A stretch of DNA of 61,974 nt from Jannaschia donghaensis. GTDB taxonomy: Bacteria; Pseudomonadota; Alphaproteobacteria; Rhodobacterales; Rhodobacteraceae. This document shows positions 54,240 through 61,974 of the stretch, one piece after another. The notes beneath the pieces were generated by a model. That model worked only from the letters and a program-made list of their open reading frames with translations. It was not told the DNA's origin and made no database searches. The stretch lies in contig NZ_CXSU01000005.1 of NCBI RefSeq assembly GCF_001403795.1, positions 403,526-465,499 of the forward strand, read 5' to 3'. Within the stretch, counting starts at the first letter, position 1. Every line of letters starts with the position of its first letter. A program made the position numbers and the translations under genes.

Positions 54240-54854
54240 CTATTTTTCCAAATACGGCTTAAATAAAAACTCTCCGACTGTGCGTCCAGATTTTATAGAA
54301 AGAAAGAAAGTCAAAAGAAACATCAAAAACGGCGCCAACACACCCCAAGAATTGGGATTTTCGAACGAGAATGGTGGATCAGCAGTCCCAGGCATAGCCG
54401 AGCCATCTAGCGTTTTCACCCCTGTCAAAAAATCTTCTCGGTCGTGAGCTAAAATTGTTAGAGAAGAAACCTCACAATCTTCGAGGCTGGTGCAGCCTAG
54501 ATCAGAAATAGGAATACTAATCCAGTTATCACTTGGATCACAATTAGGCCTTTGATATTGAGGAATCATGTCGCAAAGAGAGACGAAGAGATATTCCTTT
54601 TCTTGCGCTCCGGATAGATAGCGCTCACGCCAATGCCCGCGGTTTGGAAAATATCGGGTCGAAGTTTCCTGATCTCCGACGACGTCAATTACAGAAAAAT
54701 TTAAAGTCACGTCCTCTGGTGAATCGCTATTTAATGCTTTGGGGAATGCATAGAAAGAAAAGTATACACACGCTATGACACTGACCAAAATCCAAATAAT
54801 TTTAAATCGGTTGACCATTTGACTATCGGTCAATCCGCTAAACCTTAGATTCAT
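54240..54854 (-). CDS. AT-rich membrane protein of unknown function
   Basis: A 204-residue protein with an N-terminal membrane helix (IIWILVSVIACVYFSFYAF), a domain of about 110 residues with four cysteines (LCDMIPQYQRPNCDPSDNW, LGCTSLEDCEV) and a C-terminal helix (VLAPFLMFLLTFFLSI). I do not recognise it. Base composition is much more AT-rich than the surroundings, indicating recent acquisition. The start at 54854 follows AGAGGT; an ATG at 54908 would add a charged stretch. Confidence 0.65.
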   Translation of the reverse strand: MNLRFSGLTDSQMVNRFKIIWILVSVIACVYFSFYAFPKALNSDSPEDVTLNFSVIDVVGDQETSTRYFPNRGHWRERYLSGAQEKEYLFVSLCDMIPQYQRPNCDPSDNWISIPISDLGCTSLEDCEVSSLTILAHDREDFLTGVKTLDGSAMPGTADPPFSFENPNSWGVLAPFLMFLLTFFLSIKSGRTVGEFLFKPYLEK

Positions 54855-55032
54855 AACACCTCTTTCTCGAGCGCCGCGATCTCTATAATCAATACGCGAA
54901 GCCTGCATGAAAGAGGTGGCCGTTTGAAGCGCAATTTAGTTCGTCGTGACGGCTTTAGAGTGCAGCGGCACGATCAGTGACGCAATGCCGCCAGACGGCA
55001 GCTCCGTCCGCACTCCAGACCAAAAGCCTCGA

Positions 55033-55218
55033 TCACCGCTCCTTGTTGCGGCCCTCGAAGATGATGAACCATGCCAGCAGGATGAACATCGGGTGGGTCA
55101 GCCCGCCCGAAAAGAACAGCGCGAAGGGCCAGATGATAAGGGTGATGATCCCCAGGATCGGTCTCCCGGCCAAGATGATCGACAGGGGCGGCAGCAGGAT
55201 AGCGAGCAAATAATTCAT
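55033..55218 (-). CDS. YqaE/Pmp3 family small membrane protein
   Basis: A 61-residue protein of two membrane helices: [20 protein letters not shown] and [16 protein letters not shown], followed by [20 protein letters not shown]. Length and the PP-L-x-G-x-I pattern fit the UPF0057/Pmp3 family, which affects membrane potential under salt or cold stress. A longer upstream frame is rejected. Confidence 0.75.
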   Translation of the reverse strand: MNYLLAILLPPLSIILAGRPILGIITLIIWPFALFFSGGLTHPMFILLAWFIIFEGRNKER

Positions 55219-55366
55219 GACCCCGATATGGGGGCGCTGTCGCGAACGTCCAGTCCCGCCCTCTCGATTGTCATCGCGCCTCCGCTTGGGGTCTCGAAAC
55301 GGGTCTCGGGGGCCAAGATCCGTCCCGGCCCGCAAGTCATTCAATCCAAACCATATCCGCTCTGCG

Positions 55367-55399
55367 TCACCCGTAGATCACCCGTGGATCACCCGCAGA
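55367..55399. repeat. Three 11-bp tandem repeats upstream of trpA
   Basis: TCACCCGTAGA, TCACCCGTGGA and TCACCCGCAGA follow each other without a gap, then a partial TCATACG. The 11-bp period equals about one helical turn. They lie about 105-135 bp before the trpA start and could be regulatory or simple slippage. Confidence 0.55.
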
Positions 55400-55501
55400 T
55401 CATACGTGCGTTTTCGCAGGGTCCGACCGCGTTCCGATCCATGGTGCATTGACCTCCGCCCGTGCCTGTCGCAGGTCGGTGGCAAAAGACGGGGACCCGA
55501 T

Positions 55502-56293
55502 ATGACGCGCATCGACGACACTTTCGCACGGCTCAAGGCCCAGAACCGCAAGGCGTTCGTGACCTATATCATGGCCGGCGACCCCGACGCCGCCACCACC
55601 GCCAAGGTCATGGCGGGCCTGCCGGGGGCCGGCGTCGACATCATCGAGATCGGCCTGCCCTTCACCGATCCCATGGCCGACGGTCCAACGATCCAACTGG
55701 CCGGTCAACGTGCGCTGGAAGGCGGGATGACGTTGCAGGGGGTTCTTGATCTCATTACGGAATTCCGCAAATCCGACGACACCACGCCGATCGTTCTGAT
55801 GGGGTATTACAATCCGATCTATTCACGCGGCGTCGACCGGTTTCTGGCGGATGCCAAGGCCGCCGGGATCGACGGTATGATCGTCGTGGACCTGCCGCCC
55901 GAGGAAGATACGGAGTTGTGCACCCCCGCACAGGCCGCGGGGCTGAATTTCATCCGCCTCGCCACGCCGACGTCGGATGAAAAGCGTCTTCCCAAGGTGC
56001 TGCAGAACACCTCCGGCTTTCTTTATTACGTGTCGATCAACGGCATCACGGGCACCGGATCCGCAGATGCCGCCAAGGTCGCCCCCGAAGTGGCCCGCAT
56101 CAAGCAAAGCACTGATCTGCCGGTGATCGTTGGCTTCGGCATCAAGACCCCCGACGCGTCCGAGGCCATCGCCGCCGTCGCCGACGGTTGCGTCGTCGGC
56201 TCGGCCATCGTGGACCGCATCGCCCAGGGGGACAGCGTGCAAGACGTTCTGGCTTATGTGAAAACCCTTGCCGACGGGGCCCACCGGGGCTGA
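55502..56293 (+). CDS. trpA: Tryptophan synthase alpha subunit
   Basis: A 263-residue TIM-barrel enzyme converting indole-3-glycerol phosphate to indole and glyceraldehyde-3-phosphate; indole passes to TrpB. Catalytic Glu49 and Asp60 are in [15 protein letters not shown], and the phosphate-binding segment is [14 protein letters not shown]. It is not next to trpB here. The NYN-domain gene follows after 6 bp. Confidence 0.97.
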   Translation: MTRIDDTFARLKAQNRKAFVTYIMAGDPDAATTAKVMAGLPGAGVDIIEIGLPFTDPMADGPTIQLAGQRALEGGMTLQGVLDLITEFRKSDDTTPIVLMGYYNPIYSRGVDRFLADAKAAGIDGMIVVDLPPEEDTELCTPAQAAGLNFIRLATPTSDEKRLPKVLQNTSGFLYYVSINGITGTGSADAAKVAPEVARIKQSTDLPVIVGFGIKTPDASEAIAAVADGCVVGSAIVDRIAQGDSVQDVLAYVKTLADGAHRG

Positions 56294-56299
56294 CGCGCG

Positions 56300-56875
56300 G
56301 TGAAGATCACCGTCGTGATCCTCCTCTTGACGATCTCCCTCCTCGGCGTCACGGCAAGCTACGTCCTCCCGGGCTGGCGTGACTTGATCCTGATTGCGGG
56401 GCCCAGCGCGTTTGCAGCGTTTATCCTGCTGGTCTGGACGGTCGTTCGGCGGCGCAAACCGTCCAAAGTCCCCTCGAAATGGGGCATTCTCGATGGGTCC
56501 AATGTCATGCACTGGAAGGACGGGGCACCCGGTCTCCAGGCGGTTCAGGACGTCGTCATCGCCTTGCAGCGCAGGGGCTACGGTATCGGCGTCGTCTTCG
56601 ATGCCAACGCCGGTTACCTGCTGACCGGCCGCTATCAACACGACAAGCTGGCCCTGCGCCTGTCGCTTCCGCGGGACAACGTTCTGGTGGTCCACAAGGG
56701 CGAGCCGGCCGATCCACGCATCCTGACGATGGCGCGCGATATGGGTGCGGTGGTCGTGACGAACGATCGGTATCGCGATTGGGACGCGCAATTCCCCGAG
56801 GTCCGCAAGCCCGGCCATCTGGTGCGCGGCGGCTATCGCGACGGAACGCTCTGGCGGGACCTGCCGGACGGCTAG
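56300..56875 (+). CDS. Membrane-anchored NYN/Zc3h12a-type RNase-like protein
   Basis: A 191-residue protein: two N-terminal membrane helices (residues 3-20 and 27-48), a basic linker (RRRKPSKVPSK) and a NYN/PIN-like domain: GILDGSNVMHWKDGAP with the first acidic residue, GYGIGVVFDANAGYLL, and VVTNDRYRDW with the last conserved acidic pair. This resembles RNase_Zc3h12a (PF11977). RNA cleavage at the inner face of the membrane is inferred. It has a GTG start, 6 bp after trpA, and its stop overlaps the convergent gene by 4 bp. Confidence 0.78.
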   Translation: MKITVVILLLTISLLGVTASYVLPGWRDLILIAGPSAFAAFILLVWTVVRRRKPSKVPSKWGILDGSNVMHWKDGAPGLQAVQDVVIALQRRGYGIGVVFDANAGYLLTGRYQHDKLALRLSLPRDNVLVVHKGEPADPRILTMARDMGAVVVTNDRYRDWDAQFPEVRKPGHLVRGGYRDGTLWRDLPDG

Positions 56876-57219
56876 CGGGGCAGGTCGACCACGAAATCCG
56901 GCCCCCAGCCATGCACATTGTCATGGGCGCGGACGATAACCCGTTCCGTACCGTCCGGTATGGCGATGCCGGACTGCGACCGAGTAAAGGGTTGCTCTTC
57001 GACATGGGGGTGCGCCAGGAGTCGGGTGCCGAGTTCGGTGCCGTCCAGCGCGAAGACCGTCCAGCCGTCGGCGTAATGGTCCCAGCCTTCGTCGGCATGG
57101 CGGACCGACACCGAAAACGACCAGCCGGAGGAGGATTGCGTAGCGACCGCACCCTCGACCACCGGCAGATCGGCAAGGGCGGGTGCGGCAAGAAACAGGG
57201 CGGGGATAAGATATCTCAT
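56872..57219 (-). CDS. Small exported protein of unknown function
   Basis: A 115-residue protein with signal peptide (MRYLIPALFLAAPALA, cleavage before DLPVV) and a beta-rich domain (GWSFSVSVRHADEGWDHYAD, GWTVFALDGTELGTRLLAHP, VIVRAHDNVHGWGPDFVV). The family is unknown to me; the second half resembles short Ig-like folds. It lies 3 bp after the DUF599 gene, in the same operon. Confidence 0.75.
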   Translation of the reverse strand: MRYLIPALFLAAPALADLPVVEGAVATQSSSGWSFSVSVRHADEGWDHYADGWTVFALDGTELGTRLLAHPHVEEQPFTRSQSGIAIPDGTERVIVRAHDNVHGWGPDFVVDLPR

Positions 57220-57222
57220 GCC

Positions 57223-57912
57223 CTAGTCTTCCAGCAGAACGTCCCGCGATGTCGAGGCAAATTCCCGTGACAGCACTGCCTGTGCGGTGATCGCCACCGC
57301 GACCATCAGGCCCCATGGCCCCAGAAGCCAGCCAAGCGCCGCGAAGGCGAAATAGACCGACCGCAGGCCCCGGTTGAAGTTCATTGCCGCACGGATATTC
57401 AACTCCGCCGCCTGCTGCGCGCGGGGGCGGGCGTGCGTCAAATCGGGGTCATTGGGCACCGAGGCCATGACCACGGCGCAATACCCAAACAGGCGGTTCG
57501 ACCAGATGAATTTGAACACCGCATGGGTCAGGACGAGTGCGACGAGGCCCAGCTTCACCTGCCAGAACGTGGCGGGGTGGCTTTCGATGCCGACCCCCAT
57601 GATGATTGTGTCCAACCGCTCTGCGTTGCCGGCCATGGCCAGGACACCGCCGACCGCGATCATCGACGCGGAGGTCATGAAGGTCGTGCCCTGCCGCAGG
57701 GAGCTTAGAAGCGTGGCATCGAAGATCCGCGGCTGTCGCGTCAGCATCTCGTCCATCCAGTCATGGCGATACTTTTGCATCAGGATCGTTACCGAGGCGC
57801 GTCCCTTGGGCGGATGTTCGATGATCAGGCTGCAGACCAGCCAGCCGATCAGCAGCAGCGCGACGGCCACAAGGTCAAGCGGCACGAAGGTTTCGATCAA
57901 AAGCGTCAGCAT
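57223..57912 (-). CDS. DUF599 membrane protein
   Basis: A 229-residue protein with four to five membrane helices and the DUF599 markers: YRHDWMDEMLTRQPRIFDAT, LRQGTTFMTSASMIAVGGVL, FKFIWSNRLFGYCAVVMASV, and RAAMNFNRGLRSVYFAFAAL. No function is established. Divergent from glcD. Confidence 0.88.
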   Translation of the reverse strand: MLTLLIETFVPLDLVAVALLLIGWLVCSLIIEHPPKGRASVTILMQKYRHDWMDEMLTRQPRIFDATLLSSLRQGTTFMTSASMIAVGGVLAMAGNAERLDTIIMGVGIESHPATFWQVKLGLVALVLTHAVFKFIWSNRLFGYCAVVMASVPNDPDLTHARPRAQQAAELNIRAAMNFNRGLRSVYFAFAALGWLLGPWGLMVAVAITAQAVLSREFASTSRDVLLED

Positions 57913-57954
57913 GGCGCACCCCTAGCAGGCCTATCTGTGCTTGCCTTCTGCGAA

Positions 57955-57977
57955 ATTGGTTATATTATTTTACCAAT
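57955..57977. promoter_or_regulatory. GntR-type (GlcC/LldR-like) operator before glcD
   Basis: ATTGGT (57955-57960) and ACCAAT (57972-57977) are perfect inverted repeats around an AT-rich 11-bp spacer containing TATTAT, a likely -10. FadR-subfamily GntR regulators such as LldR and GlcC bind TTGGT...ACCAA sites. It lies 25 bp before the glcD start. No regulator gene is in the window. Confidence 0.6.
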
Positions 57978-58001
57978 ATTGCCGTTTCGGAGGATCGCAC
58001 G

Positions 58002-59432
58002 ATGGAAATGCCACGGATCGACCCGTTCGCCCTCGCTAAAAAAGACAAGCTCATCGCGCGGCTTTCCGAGGTCCTGCCCGACGACGCGATCATCCATGCC
58101 GAGGAAGAGACGCGCGCCTACGAATGCGACGCCCTGACGGCCTACAAATGCCCGCCGCTCGCGGTCGTTCTGCCGCGCTCCACATCCGAAGTCAGCGCAG
58201 TGCTGAAGATATGTCACGACATGGACGTTCCGGTCGTGCCACGCGGGTCGGGCACCTCCCTGGCCGGGGGCGCGCTGCCGACGGCCGATTGCGTGATCCT
58301 TGGCGTCGCGCGTCTGACGGACGTTCTGGAGGTCGACTACGACGACCGCATCATCCGCTTGCAGACGGGTCGCACCAATCTGAGCGTGACCGGCGCGGTG
58401 GAGGCGGACGGCTTTTTCTATGCCCCAGACCCGTCGTCACAGCTGGCTTGCGCCATCGCGGGCAACATCGCCATGAATTCCGGCGGGGCGCATTGCTTGA
58501 AATACGGTGTCACCACGAACAACCTGCTGGGTGTCACGCTGGTGCAGATGGACGGGACCGTGGTTGAGATCGGTGGCGCGCATATGGACAGCGCTGGCAT
58601 GGACCTTCTGGGCGTCGTCTGTGGCAGCGAAGGCCAATTGGGCGTCGTGACCGAAGCCACCCTGCGCATTCTTCCCAAGCCCGAGGGCGCGCGCCCGGTC
58701 CTGATCGCCTTCGACGACAACGAGACGGCGGGCGAATGCGTGGCCGACATCATCAAGGCTGGCGTCCTGCCGGTGGCGATCGAATTCATGGATCGCCCCG
58801 TGATCCGCGCGACCGAAGCCTTCGCGCACGCCGGGTATCCGGATGTGGAAGCCCTGCTGATCGTCGAGGTCGAGGGATCCGAGGACGAGATCGACGAGCA
58901 GTTGGAGGTGATCGAGAAGATCGCCCGCAGTCACGACCCCGTCGAACTGCGCCGGTCCACCTCCGAGACGGAAAGCGCGGCGATCTGGCTGGGCCGCAAA
59001 TCGGCCTTCGGCGCGATGGGTCAGATCAACGACTACATGTGCCTGGACGGAACCATCCCGGTGTCCGAATTGCCCGGTGTTCTGCGCGGCATCCGGGAGT
59101 TGTCGAAGAAATACGGGCTGGACGTGGGCAACGTGTTCCACGCGGGCGACGGCAACATGCATCCGCTGATCCTGTTCGATGCCAACAAGCCGGGCGATCT
59201 GGAGCTTTGCGAGGAGATGGGGGCCGAAATCCTCAAGCTCTGCGTGGAGGTCGGCGGATGCCTGACCGGCGAACATGGCGTCGGCGTCGAGAAGCGGGAC
59301 CTGATGCACCATCAGTTCAACCCAGGCGACATGGAGGCGCAGCTGCGCGTCAAGGACGTGTTCGACCCCAAGTGGCTGCTCAACCCGGCCAAGGTCTTCC
59401 CGCTGGATGTCACGGCCAGTCGTCGCGCCTGA
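58002..59432 (+). CDS. glcD: Glycolate oxidase, FAD-binding subunit GlcD
   Basis: A 476-residue FAD_binding_4 protein: PRGSGTSLAGGALPTADCVI (FAD pyrophosphate loop), DPSSQLACAIAGNIAMNSGG, GVVCGSEGQLGVVTEATLRI, and the C-terminal FHAGDGNMHPLILFD and GGCLTGEHGVGVEKRDLM. It oxidises glycolate (or another 2-hydroxyacid such as D-lactate) to glyoxylate, passing electrons to GlcE and GlcF. First gene of glcDEF, with a palindrome directly upstream. Confidence 0.95.
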   Translation: MEMPRIDPFALAKKDKLIARLSEVLPDDAIIHAEEETRAYECDALTAYKCPPLAVVLPRSTSEVSAVLKICHDMDVPVVPRGSGTSLAGGALPTADCVILGVARLTDVLEVDYDDRIIRLQTGRTNLSVTGAVEADGFFYAPDPSSQLACAIAGNIAMNSGGAHCLKYGVTTNNLLGVTLVQMDGTVVEIGGAHMDSAGMDLLGVVCGSEGQLGVVTEATLRILPKPEGARPVLIAFDDNETAGECVADIIKAGVLPVAIEFMDRPVIRATEAFAHAGYPDVEALLIVEVEGSEDEIDEQLEVIEKIARSHDPVELRRSTSETESAAIWLGRKSAFGAMGQINDYMCLDGTIPVSELPGVLRGIRELSKKYGLDVGNVFHAGDGNMHPLILFDANKPGDLELCEEMGAEILKLCVEVGGCLTGEHGVGVEKRDLMHHQFNPGDMEAQLRVKDVFDPKWLLNPAKVFPLDVTASRRA

Positions 59433-59481
59433 CCCTTCCGGAGGGGTCGAATACTTGCAAAGCAAAGAAAGGGGCGCGGCC

Positions 59482-60579
59482 GTGCTGAGACCCGAGAGCG
59501 AAGAGCATCTGGCCGAAATCGTGCGCGGCGCGAATGGTCCCCTGTCGGTGCGCGGCGGGGCCACGCGGCACACGCCGCGCCCGGGCGAGGCGCTGACGAC
59601 CGTCGGCATGACCGGCATCACACTCTACGAGCCGGGCGCGCTGACCATCGTGGCGCGGGCGGGCACGCCGATGGCCGAAGTGCAGGCCGCCCTTGCCGCC
59701 GAAGGCCAGCGCTTGCCGTTCGAGCCGATGGACCACCGCAATCTGCTGGGCACCGACGGGGTGCCGACGATCGGCGGGGCGGTCGCGATGAACGTGTCCG
59801 GCCCGCGCCGCGTTCAGGTCGGTGCCTGTCGCGACAGCCTGATCGGGGTGCGGTTCGTCGACGGTGAAGGCACCGTGATCAAGAACGGTGGCCGGGTGAT
59901 GAAGAATGTCACCGGCTACGACCTGGTGAAACTGATGGCAGGTGCGCGGGGCGCGTTGGGCATCCTGTCGGAAGTCAGCTTCAAGATCCTGCCCGCGGCC
60001 GCGACCGAGGCGACGCTGCGGTTGACCGGGTTGGACGTGGCGCAGGCGGTGCGGGCCATGGCGGCGGGCCTGTCTTCGCCGTTCGAGGTGACCGCCGCCG
60101 CCCACGACCCCGCCACCACCCAGACCTGGATGCGGATCGAAGGATTGGACGGATCGGTGGCGTATCGCACCAAAGAGCTGTCGCGCGTCCTGGCCCCCTT
60201 CGGAACCGTCGATCGACTGGACCCCGACGCGTCGGCCACCGTCTGGCGGGCCGTACGCGATGCGCAGGCGATGCAGGGCACGGGCGATGTCTGGCGGCTT
60301 TCCGTTCGTCCGTCCCATGCGGCGGACATCGTTGCGCGCGCCGGGGCCGAGGCCTCGCTTCTGGACTGGGGCGGCGGGCTGATCTGGTTGCGGTTGCCGA
60401 CAGGCACCGACCTGCGCGACCGGCTGGGGCCTTTCGCAGGCCACGCGACCCGCGTTCGCGGTGCCCCCGATCCACAGCCCGAGGATGCCGCCCTTGCCGC
60501 GCTGACGTCGGGAATACGCGCCCGGTTCGACCCCAAGGGCCTGTTCCGATCCACCCACCATCAGACCGCCGGGGCCTAA
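59482..60579 (+). CDS. glcE: Glycolate oxidase, FAD-binding subunit GlcE
   Basis: A 365-residue GlcE: RPESEEHLAEIVRGANGPLS with VRGG at the start, PTIGGAVAMNVSGPRRVQVG, GGRVMKNVTGYDLVKLMAGA, and LLDWGGGLIWLRLP. The GTG at 59482 (VLRPESEE) fits the usual start of the family; an in-frame ATG at 59407 would add 25 residues inside glcD's end. It forms a complex with GlcD and GlcF. Confidence 0.92.
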   Translation: MLRPESEEHLAEIVRGANGPLSVRGGATRHTPRPGEALTTVGMTGITLYEPGALTIVARAGTPMAEVQAALAAEGQRLPFEPMDHRNLLGTDGVPTIGGAVAMNVSGPRRVQVGACRDSLIGVRFVDGEGTVIKNGGRVMKNVTGYDLVKLMAGARGALGILSEVSFKILPAAATEATLRLTGLDVAQAVRAMAAGLSSPFEVTAAAHDPATTQTWMRIEGLDGSVAYRTKELSRVLAPFGTVDRLDPDASATVWRAVRDAQAMQGTGDVWRLSVRPSHAADIVARAGAEASLLDWGGGLIWLRLPTGTDLRDRLGPFAGHATRVRGAPDPQPEDAALAALTSGIRARFDPKGLFRSTHHQTAGA

Positions 60580-60580
60580 C

Positions 60581-61974
60581 ATGCAAACCACCTTCACCGA
60601 CGCGCAACTGGCCGATCCCGGCATCAAGCGATCGAACGAGATCCTGCGCTCTTGCGTGCATTGCGGGTTCTGCACGGCGACCTGCCCGACGTATCAGGTG
60701 TTGGGCGACGAGTTGGACAGCCCCCGCGGACGCATCTACCTGATCAAGGACATGCTCGAGTCGGGGCGCGACGCGGATGAGAAGACCGTTAAGCACATCG
60801 ACCGCTGCCTGTCCTGCCTGGCCTGCATGACGACCTGCCCGTCGGGGGTGCATTACATGCATCTGGTCGATCATGCGCGCGAACACATCGAGAAGACCTA
60901 CAAGCGCCCGCTGATGGACCGGATGCTGCGCTGGACGCTGGCGCAGATCCTGCCCTATCCCGGTCGCTTCCGCCTTGCGCTGCTGGGCGCTAAACTGGGG
61001 CGTCCGTTCGCCAAATTCATGCCCGACGTCCGCCTGCGCGCGATGCTGGAAATGGCCCCCAAGACGATCCCGCCCGTCAGCCGCAACGATGATCCACAGA
61101 CATTCCCGGCCGAACACAAGAAGATGCGCGTGGCCCTGATGACCGGATGCGCGCAAAAGGCGCTGAACACCGATATCAACGACGCGACGATCCGCTTGCT
61201 GACGCGGCTGGGCGCGGAGGTTGTCGTGGCCGAGGGCGCGGGTTGCTGCGGGGCGCTGACCCACCATATGGGCAAGACCGACGAAAGCCACCGCTTTGCC
61301 GCCGCCAATATCGAGGCTTGGGTGAAGGAAGCCGATGGTGCGGGGCTGGATGCCATCGTTATAAACACGTCTGGCTGCGGCACCACGGTCAAGGATTACG
61401 GGCACATGTTCCGGAACGACCCGCTGGCGCAGAAGGCCGCGCGGGTGTCCGCACTGACCCGCGACGTGTCGGAGGTTCTGATGGATCTGCTGCCCAAGGA
61501 CCACGTCTTCGTGACGCCGCCACGACCCGCCCGCGACGGTGTCGGCGGCGTTCCGACCGGCCGCGCGCCGGACCCTGTGGGGCAGGGTGCGATGCAGGTC
61601 GCCTATCACTCCGCCTGTTCGCTGCAACACGGCCAGCAGATCAAGGCCGCGCCGAAAGACCTGCTCAAACGGGCGGGGTTCACCGTGCTGGAACCGCGCG
61701 ATCCGCATCTGTGCTGCGGCAGCGCCGGCACCTACAACCTGATGCAGCCCGAGATTTCGCAGGAATTGAAGCGTCGCAAGATCGCTACGCTGGAAGACAA
61801 GCACCCCGATGTGATCGCGGCCGGGAACATCGGCTGCATGATGCAGATCGGCTCCGGCGCGTCCGTTCCGATCGTGCATACGGTGGAATTGCTCGATTGG
61901 GCGACCGGCGGGCCGATCCCTCCGGCCATCGAAGGGTTCGACGGATATCCGTCGAAATCTCCCGAACCGCCACG
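60581..61974 (+). CDS. glcF: Glycolate oxidase, iron-sulfur subunit GlcF (incomplete)
   Basis: At least 464 residues; the stop lies beyond the window. Two 4Fe-4S motifs (SCVHCGFCTATCPTYQ and CLSCLACMTTCPSG) and two CCG domains (GAGCCGALTHH near residue 225, LCCGSAGTYN near 378) mark GlcF, which carries electrons from the flavoproteins to the quinone pool. It follows glcE by one base. Confidence 0.95.
   Translation, partial: MQTTFTDAQLADPGIKRSNEILRSCVHCGFCTATCPTYQVLGDELDSPRGRIYLIKDMLESGRDADEKTVKHIDRCLSCLACMTTCPSGVHYMHLVDHAREHIEKTYKRPLMDRMLRWTLAQILPYPGRFRLALLGAKLGRPFAKFMPDVRLRAMLEMAPKTIPPVSRNDDPQTFPAEHKKMRVALMTGCAQKALNTDINDATIRLLTRLGAEVVVAEGAGCCGALTHHMGKTDESHRFAAANIEAWVKEADGAGLDAIVINTSGCGTTVKDYGHMFRNDPLAQKAARVSALTRDVSEVLMDLLPKDHVFVTPPRPARDGVGGVPTGRAPDPVGQGAMQVAYHSACSLQHGQQIKAAPKDLLKRAGFTVLEPRDPHLCCGSAGTYNLMQPEISQELKRRKIATLEDKHPDVIAAGNIGCMMQIGSGASVPIVHTVELLDWATGGPIPPAIEGFDGYPSKSPEPP

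Overview
The window is about 62 kb of GC-rich DNA with the gene content of a marine-type alphaproteobacterium, most likely Rhodobacterales (Roseobacter/Jannaschia-like). The basis is the style of the malonyl-CoA synthetase tail, the lone trpA, glcDEF, the YHYH/PEBP secreted-protein trio, and the L,D-transpeptidase and ychF next to a tRNA-Ser. The assignment rests on family recognition only; no database search was possible.

Layout. (1) 1-10.1 kb: the end of a malonyl-CoA/acyl-CoA synthetase, a TetR repressor with a 40-bp palindrome, and two RND efflux modules (each membrane-fusion protein plus pump) whose operons converge. (2) 10.7-13.5 kb: a two-gene operon pairing a DUF1611/DgcN-type N-acetyltransferase with an alanine/ornithine-racemase-type PLP enzyme, then a BLUF photoreceptor gene whose only plausible start is ATC. 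(3) 13.6-15.9 kb: three exported proteins (YHYH, PEBP-like, unknown). (4) 16.3-20.6 kb: a copper island (small exported Cys protein, DUF411, cytochrome c, CopC, CopD, CsoR, DUF305, glutaredoxin-MauE fusion) with two CsoR-like boxes. (5) 20.9-22.1 kb: decayed DNA with a dead CheB-like remnant.

(6) 22.13-42.99 kb: a probable genomic island. It is bounded by a 15-bp direct repeat whose right copy overlaps the 3' end of an intact tRNA-Ser(GCU), with a truncated tyrosine integrase just inside. Cargo: a DUF1214-like gene, an RpiR-controlled peptide ABC transporter with an M81 peptidase and a divergent D-amino-acid-oxidase-like flavoprotein, a LysE exporter beside a broken AraC gene, an ArsR/permease/UspA metal operon, and several pseudogenes (beta-propeller-like protein, TolC-like protein, RND fragment).

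(7) 43-45.1 kb: tRNA-Ser, L,D-transpeptidase, ychF. (8) 45.6-53.6 kb: an RTX protein, a subtilase lipoprotein with anti-sigma and ECF sigma factors, a VOC pseudogene, and a sugar ABC transporter without its ATPase. This segment is bracketed by ychF and a degenerate copy of the ychF 5' end fused to an IS5-type transposase tail. (9) 54.2-62 kb: an AT-rich orphan membrane protein, a YqaE-like peptide, trpA, a membrane-anchored NYN RNase-like protein, an exported protein, DUF599, and glcDEF (glcF runs off the end) behind a GntR-type palindrome.

Themes: metal and drug efflux, two separate D-amino-acid/peptide loci (dgcN-racemase in the core; peptide ABC-M81-oxidase in the island), and extensive gene decay around integration scars.
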